From positions 62,001 through 126,000 of the forward strand of contig NZ_MNAH01000010.1 in NCBI RefSeq assembly GCF_001976065.1: a stretch of 64,000 nt of DNA, in the 5' to 3' direction. The position numbers and the translations under genes are program-made. The notes under the pieces were generated by a model, which did no database searches, was not told where the DNA came from, and saw only the letters and a list, made by a program, of their open reading frames with translations. Source of the DNA: Pseudomonas putida. Lineage in GTDB: Bacteria > Pseudomonadota > Gammaproteobacteria > Pseudomonadales > Pseudomonadaceae. Positions 10,686-18,322 of the stretch are shown here, one piece after another; within the stretch, counting starts at the first letter, position 1; the number at the start of each line of letters is the position of its first letter.

Positions 10686-12056
10686 ATGCAGCTCTCTTCG
10701 CTCACTGCGGTTTCCCCTGTTGACGGCCGCTACGCCGGCAAAACCCAGGCCCTGCGCCCAATTTTCAGCGAGTACGGCCTGATCCGTGCCCGTGTCCTGG
10801 TTGAAGTGCGCTGGCTCCAGCGCCTGGCCGCTCACCCTGCCATCAGCGAAGTGCCGGCGTTCTCCGCCGAAGCCAACGCTGTACTCAACACCCTGGCGGA
10901 AAACTTCTCTCTGGAGCACGCCGAGCGCGTCAAAGAGATCGAGCGCACCACCAACCACGACGTAAAAGCCATCGAATACCTGCTCAAGGAGCAGGCAGCC
11001 AAGCTGCCGGAACTGGCCAAGGTCAGCGAATTCATCCACTTCGCCTGCACCAGCGAGGACATCAACAACCTGTCCCACGCCCTGATGCTGCGCGAAGGCC
11101 GTGATGACGTGATGCTGCCGCTGATGCGCCAGACTGCCAACGCCATCCGCGAACTGGCCATCCGTTTCGCCGACGTGCCGATGCTGTCGCGCACCCACGG
11201 CCAGCCGGCCTCGCCGACCACCCTGGGCAAAGAACTGGCGAACGTGGTTTACCGCCTGGAGCGCCAGATCGCTCAAGTCGCCGCCGTACCGCTGCTGGGC
11301 AAGATCAACGGCGCTGTTGGCAACTACAACGCTCACCTGTCGGCCTACCCTGAGATCGACTGGGAAGCCAACGCCCGCGCCTTCATCGAAGACGAGCTGG
11401 GCCTGGGCTTCAACCCGTACACCACGCAGATCGAACCGCACGACTACATCGCCGAGCTGTTCGACGCGATCGCGCGCTTCAACACCATCCTGATCGACTT
11501 CGACCGCGATATCTGGGGCTACATCTCCCTGGGTTATTTCAAGCAGCGCACCATCGCTGGCGAAATCGGTTCGTCGACCATGCCGCACAAGGTCAACCCG
11601 ATCGACTTCGAAAACTCCGAAGGCAACCTGGGCATCGCCAACGCACTGTTCCAGCACCTGGCAAGCAAGCTGCCGATCTCCCGCTGGCAGCGTGACCTGA
11701 CCGACTCCACCGTACTGCGCAACCTCGGTGTCGGCTTCGCCCACAGCGTGATCGCGTACGAAGCCAGCCTCAAGGGCATCAGCAAGCTGGAGCTCAACGA
11801 GCAGAAGATCGCCGCTGACCTGGACGCCTGCTGGGAAGTGCTGGCCGAGCCGATCCAGACCGTGATGCGTCGCTACAACATCGAAAACCCGTACGAAAAG
11901 CTGAAAGAATTGACCCGCGGCAAGGGCATCAGCCCCGAAGCGCTGCAGACTTTCATCGATGGCCTGGACATGCCTGCCGCTGCCAAGGCCGAGCTGAAAC
12001 TGCTCACCCCGGCCAACTACATCGGCAATGCTGTAGCGCAAGCCAAGCGCATCTGA
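10686..12056 (+). CDS. purB: Adenylosuccinate lyase
   Basis: This 456-residue enzyme acts twice in purine synthesis: SAICAR to AICAR, and adenylosuccinate to AMP. The fumarase/aspartase superfamily signature GSSTMPHKVNPIDFEN sits at about 295-310, and TSEDINNLSHAL and SRTHGQPASPTTLGKEL are the other two conserved active-site regions. The start MQLSSLTAVSPVDGRY is the family start, and the upstream in-frame ATG would add 25 unconserved residues. The length equals that of E. coli PurB. It is followed by a strong terminator. Confidence 0.97.
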   Translation: MQLSSLTAVSPVDGRYAGKTQALRPIFSEYGLIRARVLVEVRWLQRLAAHPAISEVPAFSAEANAVLNTLAENFSLEHAERVKEIERTTNHDVKAIEYLLKEQAAKLPELAKVSEFIHFACTSEDINNLSHALMLREGRDDVMLPLMRQTANAIRELAIRFADVPMLSRTHGQPASPTTLGKELANVVYRLERQIAQVAAVPLLGKINGAVGNYNAHLSAYPEIDWEANARAFIEDELGLGFNPYTTQIEPHDYIAELFDAIARFNTILIDFDRDIWGYISLGYFKQRTIAGEIGSSTMPHKVNPIDFENSEGNLGIANALFQHLASKLPISRWQRDLTDSTVLRNLGVGFAHSVIAYEASLKGISKLELNEQKIAADLDACWEVLAEPIQTVMRRYNIENPYEKLKELTRGKGISPEALQTFIDGLDMPAAAKAELKLLTPANYIGNAVAQAKRI

Positions 12057-12076
12057 TCGACCGCTAGAACCGTTTA

Positions 12077-12104
12077 AGACGCCCGGCCGCGCCGGGCGTT
12101 TTTA
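12077..12104 (+). terminator. purB terminator
   Basis: GACGCCCGGC and GCCGGGCGTTTTT form a strong stem ending in a T-run. Confidence 0.9.
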
Positions 12105-12142
12105 TTCCCGTATGAAAAGTGCTTTTTTTCAATAGGTTACAC

Positions 12143-13312
12143 ATGAATCCTGACATTCCTCTTCAACTTCTGGGCGGCATCACGGCACGCGAATTCCTGC
12201 GCGACTACTGGCAGAAAAAACCGTTGCTGATCCGTCAGGCGATTCCCGATTTCGAAAGCCCGATCGACGCCGACGAACTGGCCGGCCTGGCGCTGGAAGA
12301 AGAAGTCGAATCGCGTCTGGTGATCGAGAACGGCGAGCGTCCATGGGAATTGCGTCGCGGCCCGTTCGCCGAGGACGAATTCAGCAAATTGCCGGAGCGT
12401 GAGTGGACCCTGCTGGTTCAGGCCGTGGACCAGTTCGTGCCGGAAGTCAGCGAACTGCTGGAAAACTTCCGCTTTCTGCCGAGCTGGCGTATCGACGACG
12501 TGATGATCAGCTTCGCCGCCCCCGGTGGCAGCGTCGGTCCGCACTTCGACAACTACGACGTGTTCCTGCTGCAGGGCCATGGCAAGCGCAACTGGAAAAT
12601 CGGCCAGATGTGCGACTCCGAAAGCCCTCTGCTGCAACACGCGGACCTGCGGATTCTCGCTGAATTCGAAGCCACCGATGAGTGGGTCCTGGAACCGGGC
12701 GACATGCTTTACCTGCCGCCGCGCCTGGCCCATTGCGGCGTGGCCGTCGACGACTGCCTGACCTACTCGGTCGGCTTCCGCGCACCGAGCGCCGCCGAAG
12801 TGCTGACCCACTTCACCGACTTCCTCAGCCAGTTCCTGCCGGACGAAGAGCGCTACACCGACGCCGATGCCCTGCCGGTGGCAGATCCGCATCAGATCCA
12901 GCATGACGCCCTCGACCGCCTCAAAGGCCTGCTGGCCGAGCACATGAGCGACGAGCGCCTGCTGCTGACCTGGTTCGGCCAGTTCATGACCGAGCCACGC
13001 TACCCGGAACTGGTGGTCGGTCCGGAAGACCTCGAAGAAGACGACGTCCTCGGCGCGCTGGAGCAAGGCGCGGTACTGATCCGTAATCCGAGCGCACGCC
13101 TGGCCTGGTCGGAAGTCGATGACGACCTGCTGCTGTTCGCCAGCGGCCAGAGCCGCTATCTGCCGGGCAAACTGCGTGAGTTGCTGAAGATGATCTGCGC
13201 TGCCGACGCGCTGCACGTCGACAACCTGGGTGACTGGCTGGCAGACGAAGATGGCCGCGGCCTGCTGTGCGAACTGGTCAAGCAAGGAAGCCTGGGGTTC
13301 GCCGATGAATAA
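12143..13312 (+). CDS. roxA: Ribosomal protein L16 arginine hydroxylase (RoxA/YcfD-type JmjC oxygenase)
   Basis: This 389-residue cupin/JmjC protein has the HxD...H iron triad: His134 and Asp136 in PHFDNYDVFLLQ and His197 in RLAHCGVAVDD. It also has the conserved YWQKKPLLIRQA start and a C-terminal winged-helix-like region. The E. coli homologue YcfD is a 2-oxoglutarate and Fe(II)-dependent oxygenase that hydroxylates an arginine of ribosomal protein L16 (bL16). The ATG of MNPDIPLQLLGG was chosen, as an upstream in-frame start adds eight hydrophobic, unconserved residues. It overlaps the next gene by eight bases, so the two are translationally linked. Confidence 0.9.
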   Translation: MNPDIPLQLLGGITAREFLRDYWQKKPLLIRQAIPDFESPIDADELAGLALEEEVESRLVIENGERPWELRRGPFAEDEFSKLPEREWTLLVQAVDQFVPEVSELLENFRFLPSWRIDDVMISFAAPGGSVGPHFDNYDVFLLQGHGKRNWKIGQMCDSESPLLQHADLRILAEFEATDEWVLEPGDMLYLPPRLAHCGVAVDDCLTYSVGFRAPSAAEVLTHFTDFLSQFLPDEERYTDADALPVADPHQIQHDALDRLKGLLAEHMSDERLLLTWFGQFMTEPRYPELVVGPEDLEEDDVLGALEQGAVLIRNPSARLAWSEVDDDLLLFASGQSRYLPGKLRELLKMICAADALHVDNLGDWLADEDGRGLLCELVKQGSLGFADE

Positions 13313-13730
13313 GATTCACGTACGTGTCGCAGACTGGCAAAAGGACAACGCCGAGATCCGCCGCATTCGTGAAGCGGTTTTCGTCGCCGAGCAGTCCGTT
13401 CCGCCGGAACTGGAATGGGATGCCGACGATGTGACGGCCGTGCACTTCCTCGCCCTCGAAGGCGACTTTCCGGTTGGCACTGCCCGCCTGCTGCCCGACG
13501 GTCACGTCGGCCGGGTATCGGTTCTCAAGGACTGGCGCGGCTTGAAAGTCGGTGACGCACTGATGCACGCGGTAATCGGCGAAGCCGAAGAGCGCGGATT
13601 GAAGCAGCAGATGCTCAGCGCCCAGGTGCAAGCCACGGCGTTCTATGAGCGGCTGGGCTTTCACATGGTCAGCGAGGAGTTCCTCGAAGCAGGGATTCCG
13701 CATGTGGACATGGTCCGCCACTCGGCCTGA
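13305..13730 (+). CDS. GNAT-family N-acetyltransferase
   Basis: This 141-residue single GNAT domain begins MNKIHVRVADWQKDNAEIRR. The acetyl-CoA site is seen as VGRVSVLKDWRGLKVGDALM, a variant of the R/Q-x-x-G-x-G/A motif. The ending ATAFYERLGFHMVSEEF is typical of ElaA/YjdJ-like GNATs. The substrate is unknown. It starts inside the end of roxA (eight-base overlap), so it is probably made together with the L16 hydroxylase. A ribosomal or small-molecule acetylation role would be speculation. Confidence 0.85.
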   Translation: MNKIHVRVADWQKDNAEIRRIREAVFVAEQSVPPELEWDADDVTAVHFLALEGDFPVGTARLLPDGHVGRVSVLKDWRGLKVGDALMHAVIGEAEERGLKQQMLSAQVQATAFYERLGFHMVSEEFLEAGIPHVDMVRHSA

Positions 13731-13745
13731 CACCGAGGCGCGGCC

Positions 13746-13810
13746 TTCGCGAGCAAGCCCGCTCCCACAATTGAAATGCATTCCCCTGTGGGAGCGGGTT
13801 TGCTCGCGAA
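13746..13810. repeat. REP inverted pair after the GNAT gene
   Basis: TTCGCGAGCAAGCCCGCTCC and GTGGGAGCGGGTTTGCTCGC face each other in the opposite order to the pairs at 695 and 8183, with only about 20 bases between them. Confidence 0.85.
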
Positions 13811-13830
13811 GAGGCCAGTAGCTGCACCAC

Positions 13831-13867
13831 AAAACGCCCCGACATCACACGATGCCGGGGCGTTTTG
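13831..13867. terminator. Terminator before the secretin-like gene
   Basis: AAAACGCCCCG and CGGGGCGTTTTG pair around a loop of about 13 bases, with a T-run after it. It ends the roxA-GNAT transcript. The A-run on the left also lets it work on the other strand. Confidence 0.8.
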
Positions 13868-13945
13868 CTGTCCAGGATTCAACTTGCCCCCTCCCTGGCC
13901 GACAAACTGGCAATATCAAGCCCTTTGATTGCGGAGATAACGGAT

Positions 13946-14707
13946 ATGTCCCTACGCACCCTGCTCACCACATTGCTGGCGACCTGCAGTTTTTCGCTCA
14001 TGGCCGCCACCGAAATCGTGCCGCTGAACTACCACACCAGCGCCGACATGTTGCCGGTGGCGCAGGATTTCATCGGTAAGGACGGCCAGGTCAGCGCCTA
14101 CGGCAATCAGCTCATCGTCAACGCCGATCAGCGCAAGATCGACGAACTTAAGGCGCTGATCGGCCAGCTCGATACCGCACCCAAACGCCTGCTGATCACC
14201 GTCGACACCAACGAAAACAACGTTCAGGGCAATCAGGGTTATTCGGTCAATGGCGCCAAACCGAACCAGACCCGCGTCATCAGCCATACCACCGACAGCC
14301 GTGACGGAGGCATCCAGCAAATCCAGGCCACTGACGGCATGCCAGCGCTGATCCAGGTGGGCCAAAGCGTGCCGTTGACCAGCAGCCAGACCGACGCCTA
14401 CGGCGACCTGCGCACCCAGACCGAATACCGCAACGTCACCCAGGGTTTCTACGTCACCGCCAACGTCACCGGCGAGATCGTTCACCTGACTATCAGTACC
14501 AACCGTGACCGGTTGAGCCAGGAACGTCCCGATGTAGTGAACGTGCAAAGCACCGACACAACTGTCACCGGACGCCTGGGCGAGTGGATCCTGTTGGCCG
14601 GCGTCAATGGCCAGACCCAGGCCGACAAACAGGGCGTGGCCCGCAGCTACTCGACCCAGAGTCGCAACGACATGACCTTGCGGGTGAAAGTCGATACTTT
14701 GGACTAA
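13946..14707 (+). CDS. Exported secretin-like domain protein
   Basis: This 253-residue protein begins with a signal peptide (MSLRTLLTTLLATCSFSLMAA, cleavage near residue 21). It is followed by a Secretin_N/NolW-like segment (VPLNYHTSADMLPVAQDFIG to QLDTAPKRLLI). The C-terminal half (IQVGQSVPLTSS, GFYVTANV, GEWILLAG) recalls the beginning of the secretin beta-domain but is too short to make a pore. No secretion operon is nearby. I infer a periplasmic or outer-membrane-associated protein of unknown function. GGAG lies ahead of the ATG. It is a single gene between two terminators or hairpins. Confidence 0.75.
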   Translation: MSLRTLLTTLLATCSFSLMAATEIVPLNYHTSADMLPVAQDFIGKDGQVSAYGNQLIVNADQRKIDELKALIGQLDTAPKRLLITVDTNENNVQGNQGYSVNGAKPNQTRVISHTTDSRDGGIQQIQATDGMPALIQVGQSVPLTSSQTDAYGDLRTQTEYRNVTQGFYVTANVTGEIVHLTISTNRDRLSQERPDVVNVQSTDTTVTGRLGEWILLAGVNGQTQADKQGVARSYSTQSRNDMTLRVKVDTLD

Positions 14708-14747
14708 AGCCTCGAAAACTGACTGACGAGTCGTATTAGACCAAAGA

Positions 14748-14773
14748 TGTAGTGCCTTGAAAAAAGCACTACA
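14748..14773 (+). promoter_or_regulatory. Inverted repeat ahead of aceA, candidate operator
   Basis: TGTAGTGC and GCACTACA are perfect 8-base arms separated by 10 bases. They end seven bases before a TTGACG -35-like box. In P. fluorescens the KDPG-responsive regulator RccR is known to control aceA, so this is a candidate site for it, but the assignment is inference. It could instead act as a weak hairpin at the end of the upstream transcript. Confidence 0.45.
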
Positions 14774-14779
14774 AAACGT

Positions 14780-14808
14780 TTGACGAGGCAAAAAAGCGAA
14801 GGCATGAT
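14780..14808 (+). promoter_or_regulatory. Candidate aceA promoter and long leader
   Basis: TTGACG (14780-14785) and CATGAT (14803-14808) are 17 bases apart. If used, the aceA leader would be about 370 bases. The gap 14708-15183 holds no REP element and no credible gene. It has small hairpins, such as GGCCC-N6-GGGCC at 14831-14846 and one around GTCCCGAGGGAC near 14939-14950. Confidence 0.35.
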
Positions 14809-15183
14809 GGCCTCGCTCCCGCTAATCAGGGGCCCTGGTAAGGGCCTTCGAGGCGATGTTCGCACCTACCCCGCGAACCGCTTCGTGTCTGTACCGCCCA
14901 CAAGGTGTGTTTGACGAGGTTGCCGACTGGAACGAAGTTGTCCCGAGGGACGGAAGCGTATTTAGGTAAACCCGGCATCACACTGAAGTTCGCACCAAGG
15001 CCCACGACGCCCGAATGCGCCCGCCAGTTCGCCCTTACCTGCTCACTTCCCCTCGAGCCCATCGTTCATCCCGTCGCCATCCCCGCCGAACTCGACTTGA
15101 CCACCTAAGCTTCTGGTCAGCGAGCGCAGGAATTTTCCACCGCAGAACAACTTTTCATAAAGACGCGACGAGGTTTATCTCCC

Positions 15184-16509
15184 ATGGCACTGACACGCGA
15201 ACAGCAAATTGCAGCCCTCGAAAAAGACTGGGCTGAGAACCCGCGCTGGAAAGGCGTGACACGCACTTACTCCGCTGCTGACGTCGTCCGCCTGCGTGGC
15301 TCGGTTCAACCTGAGCACACCTTTGCAAAAATGGGCGCCGAGAAGCTGTGGAACCTGGTTACCCAGGGTGCCAAGCCAGCCTTCCGTCCTGAGAAAGATT
15401 TCGTCAACTGCATGGGCGCCCTGACCGGCGGCCAGGCTGTACAACAAGTCAAAGCCGGTATCCAGGCCATCTACCTGTCGGGCTGGCAAGTGGCTGCGGA
15501 CAACAACTCCGCCGAATCGATGTACCCGGACCAGTCGCTGTACCCGGTTGACTCGGTACCGACCGTGGTCAAGCGCATCAACAACTCGTTCCGTCGCGCC
15601 GACCAGATCCAGTGGAAAGCCGGCAAGAACCCGGGCGACGACGGCTACATCGACTACTTCGCGCCAATCGTGGCTGACGCCGAAGCCGGTTTCGGCGGCG
15701 TTCTGAACGCCTACGAGCTGATGAAGAGCATGATCGAGGCAGGCGCCGCCGGCGTTCACTTCGAAGACCAGCTGGCTTCCGTGAAAAAATGCGGCCACAT
15801 GGGCGGCAAGGTACTGGTTCCTACCCAGGAAGCCGTGCAGAAGCTGACCGCTGCCCGTCTGGCGGCCGACGTTGCCGGTACTCCGACCATCATCCTGGCC
15901 CGTACCGACGCCAACGCTGCTGACCTGCTGACGTCCGACTGCGACCCGTACGACCAGCCATTCGTGACTGGCGAACGCACCCAGGAGGGTTTCTACAAGG
16001 TTCGTGCTGGCCTGGACCAGGCTATCGCCCGCGGCCTGGCTTATGCTCCGTACGCCGACCTGATCTGGTGCGAAACCGCCAAGCCGGACCTGGACGAGGC
16101 TCGTCGCTTTGCCGAAGCGATCAAGAAGGAATACCCGGACCAACTGCTGTCGTACAACTGCTCGCCTTCCTTCAACTGGAAGAAAAACCTGGACGACGCG
16201 ACCATCGCAAAGTTCCAGCGCGAACTGTCCGCCATGGGCTACAAGCACCAGTTCATCACCCTGGCCGGCATTCACAACATGTGGCACAGCATGTTCAACC
16301 TGGCGCACGACTACGCCCGCAACGACATGACTGCCTACGTGAAGCTGCAGGAGCAGGAATTCGCTGACGCCGCCAAGGGCTACACCTTCGTGGCTCACCA
16401 GCAGGAAGTGGGCACCGGCTACTTCGACGACATGACCACCGTGATCCAGGGTGGCTCGTCCTCGGTAACCGCACTGACCGGTTCGACCGAAGAAGAACAG
16501 TTCCACTGA
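15184..16509 (+). CDS. aceA: Isocitrate lyase
   Basis: This 441-residue enzyme splits isocitrate into succinate and glyoxylate, the first step of the glyoxylate shunt needed for growth on acetate and fatty acids. The catalytic motif KKCGHMGGKVLVPT has Cys203 as the active-site base. VADAEAGFGG and LARTDANAADLLTSDCDP are the metal and substrate regions, and SPSFNWKK lies near the C-terminus. The C-terminus EEEQFH is typical of the family. It starts at MALTREQQIAALEKDW after a GAGG-containing leader. Its position 10 kb from icd and idh puts the three isocitrate-consuming enzymes in one region. Confidence 0.97.
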   Translation: MALTREQQIAALEKDWAENPRWKGVTRTYSAADVVRLRGSVQPEHTFAKMGAEKLWNLVTQGAKPAFRPEKDFVNCMGALTGGQAVQQVKAGIQAIYLSGWQVAADNNSAESMYPDQSLYPVDSVPTVVKRINNSFRRADQIQWKAGKNPGDDGYIDYFAPIVADAEAGFGGVLNAYELMKSMIEAGAAGVHFEDQLASVKKCGHMGGKVLVPTQEAVQKLTAARLAADVAGTPTIILARTDANAADLLTSDCDPYDQPFVTGERTQEGFYKVRAGLDQAIARGLAYAPYADLIWCETAKPDLDEARRFAEAIKKEYPDQLLSYNCSPSFNWKKNLDDATIAKFQRELSAMGYKHQFITLAGIHNMWHSMFNLAHDYARNDMTAYVKLQEQEFADAAKGYTFVAHQQEVGTGYFDDMTTVIQGGSSSVTALTGSTEEEQFH

Positions 16510-16575
16510 TCTGCTTTGCTTGAGACATCAGCCGCTGTGGGCCGTATAGAAAGCTAACCGCAGCGCTGCACCTCT

Positions 16576-16606
16576 GACGCCCCGACTGGTTCGGGGCGTT
16601 TTTTTG
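16576..16606 (+). terminator. aceA terminator
   Basis: GACGCCCCGA and TTCGGGGCGTTTTTTT make a hairpin with a seven-base T-run about 65 bases after the aceA stop. Confidence 0.9.
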
Positions 16607-16636
16607 CCTGCAATCCCCCAAACACTACAACACCCT

Positions 16637-16724
16637 GTGGGAGCGAGCCTGCTCGCGAAAGCGGTAGATCAGTCAGCAATGATGTTGGCTGACCCGCCGC
16701 TTTCGCGAGCAGGCTCGCTCCCAC
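16637..16724. repeat. REP inverted pair between aceA and nuoA
   Basis: GTGGGAGCGAGCCTGCTCGC and GCGAGCAGGCTCGCTCCCAC are about 48 bases apart. The 641-base aceA-nuoA gap also holds the aceA terminator and, from about 16790, a clearly AT-rich nuo upstream region. Confidence 0.85.
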
Positions 16725-17005
16725 AAGGGTCAGTGGTGAGGCAGGCAAAAACATTGATCCAGCACGGTATCCACGTCAGAAAAATCCGCTAAAAGGAGCA
16801 CCACCACTACTTGCAGTAACGCGCAAATAAGACAACTTCCCCACCCTAAACCCACTAAACAGTTTAAAAACCACCACAAACAATATTGATTATCATTTAG
16901 CAAAAAACATGTTCGTTACATTCCCTACAAAACATAATTCCCGAAATGCCGGCTAATGCCCGCAACGCAAGGGCTACGGCGCTTTTACCCCTCGCTATGT
17001 CCTTA

Positions 17006-17032
17006 TTCCTATAAATAATTTCGCTATAGGAA
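17006..17032 (+). promoter_or_regulatory. Inverted repeat upstream of the nuo promoter
   Basis: TTCCTATA and TATAGGAA are perfect 8-base arms with an 11-base spacer, in an AT-rich region. The repeat ends one base before the proposed -35 box, a position that suits a regulator. I do not recognise the binding protein. Confidence 0.45.
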
Positions 17033-17033
17033 T

Positions 17034-17062
17034 TTTACTTGCTGGGTGTTTAGCCATAAAAT
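17034..17062 (+). promoter_or_regulatory. Candidate nuo operon promoter
   Basis: TTTACT (17034-17039) and TAAAAT (17057-17062) are separated by 17 bases. This would start transcription near 17069 and give nuoA a leader of about 80 bases. Found by eye. Confidence 0.4.
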
Positions 17063-17150
17063 CAGCGGGATTGATTGCTGCGACATATCGTCACTGCTTT
17101 GTTACTTTTTCAAGCTCAGAGACCTTTGCTCTCTGTTAAGGATTACCAGC

Positions 17151-17564
17151 ATGCCCGAAGCGACAGGACTCATGGCCCACAACTGGGGCTTTGCCATTTT
17201 CCTTCTAGGCGTCGGCGGCCTCTGTGCCTTCATGCTCGGTGTTTCCAGCCTACTCGGGTCAAAAGCCTGGGGCCGCAGCAAAAACGAACCGTTCGAGTCC
17301 GGCATGCTACCTACAGGTGGCGCCCGCTTGCGGCTCTCAGCCAAATTCTATCTGGTCGCGATGCTGTTCGTGATCTTCGATATCGAAGCCCTCTTTCTCT
17401 TTGCATGGTCTGTGTCCGTCCGCGAAAGCGGCTGGACCGGATTCGTCGAAGCTCTCGTTTTCATAGCAATTCTGTTGGCAGGTCTTGTCTACCTATTCCG
17501 AGTGGGCGCCCTTGACTGGGCTCCGGAAGCTCGGCGCAAGCGGCAAGCGAAGCTGAAACAATGA
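17151..17564 (+). CDS. nuoA: NADH-quinone oxidoreductase subunit A
   Basis: This 137-residue membrane protein has three predicted transmembrane helices (about 12-32, 63-85, 93-113). It contains KNEPFESGM with the conserved Cys replaced by Ser/Met surroundings, RLSAKFYLVAMLFVIFDIEA and a basic C-terminus. It belongs to the membrane arm of complex I near the quinone chamber. The ATG of MPEATGLMAHNWG follows AAGGA. In-frame codons upstream would add 35 residues that do not resemble NuoA. It is the first gene of a 13-gene operon encoding 14 subunits (C and D fused). Confidence 0.95.
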   Translation: MPEATGLMAHNWGFAIFLLGVGGLCAFMLGVSSLLGSKAWGRSKNEPFESGMLPTGGARLRLSAKFYLVAMLFVIFDIEALFLFAWSVSVRESGWTGFVEALVFIAILLAGLVYLFRVGALDWAPEARRKRQAKLKQ

Positions 17565-17574
17565 GGCTTTGGCA

Positions 17575-18249
17575 ATGCAATACAATCTCACCAGGATCGA
17601 CCCCGATGCTCCTAACGAGCAGTATCCGATTGGCCAGCGGGAAACCGTTTCCGATCCGTTAGAAGATCAAGTCCACAAAAACATCTTCATGGGCAAGCTC
17701 GAAGACGTGCTTAACGGCACGATCAACTGGGGGCGCAAGAACTCCCTGTGGCCGTATAACTTCGGTCTTTCGTGCTGCTACGTGGAAATGACCACCGCCT
17801 TCACGGCGCCCCACGACATCGCGCGCTTTGGCGCCGAGGTTATCCGGGCATCGCCGCGCCAGGCGGATTTCATGGTTATCGCCGGTACCTGCTTCATCAA
17901 GATGGCACCGATCATCCAGCGTCTCTACGAGCAAATGCTCGAACCCAAGTGGGTCATCTCCATGGGTTCGTGCGCCAACTCCGGTGGCATGTACGACATC
18001 TACTCCGTCGTTCAAGGGGTGGACAAGTTCCTGCCCGTGGACGTCTACGTGCCTGGCTGCCCGCCCCGTCCTGAAGCTTTCCTGCAAGGTTTGATGCTGT
18101 TGCAGGAGTCGATTGGACAGGAGCGTCGTCCGCTTTCCTGGGTCGTTGGTGATCAAGGCGTATACCGCGCCGAGATGCCTTCGGAGAAGGATAAGCGCCG
18201 CGAACAGCGAATCGCAGTCACCAACCTGCGCAGCCCCGACGAAGTCTGA
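17575..18249 (+). CDS. nuoB: NADH-quinone oxidoreductase subunit B
   Basis: This 224-residue peripheral subunit holds the terminal 4Fe-4S cluster N2. The ligands are seen as GLSCCYVEM (adjacent cysteines), GSCANSGG and VPGCPPRPE. It passes electrons to quinone at the interface with NuoD. The start MQYNLTRIDPDAPNEQ at 17575 is preferred over a TTG two codons earlier because it fits the GAGG spacing and the Pseudomonas family. It lies 10 bases after nuoA. Confidence 0.97.
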   Translation: MQYNLTRIDPDAPNEQYPIGQRETVSDPLEDQVHKNIFMGKLEDVLNGTINWGRKNSLWPYNFGLSCCYVEMTTAFTAPHDIARFGAEVIRASPRQADFMVIAGTCFIKMAPIIQRLYEQMLEPKWVISMGSCANSGGMYDIYSVVQGVDKFLPVDVYVPGCPPRPEAFLQGLMLLQESIGQERRPLSWVVGDQGVYRAEMPSEKDKRREQRIAVTNLRSPDEV

Positions 18250-18322
18250 TCCAGATCTGCTTCTTTAATAGAACGAGACACTGGCTTCATTCTTTACGTT
18301 GACCGAAAGCGATAAAATAACC

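Noticed and set aside
12137..13285. A 382-codon open frame antisense to roxA
   Set aside because: Complement of a well-supported oxygenase gene, with no own ribosome-binding site or family resemblance.
14905..15108. A 67-codon open frame in the aceA leader
   Set aside because: No ribosome-binding site, no family resemblance and ordinary non-coding composition. I treat the region as an untranslated leader.
16881..16900. A Fur-box-like or ANR-box-like sequence (ATTGATTATCATT) upstream of nuoA
   Set aside because: It matches only about half of either consensus and lies more than 120 bases upstream of the proposed promoter in AT-rich DNA, where chance matches are frequent.
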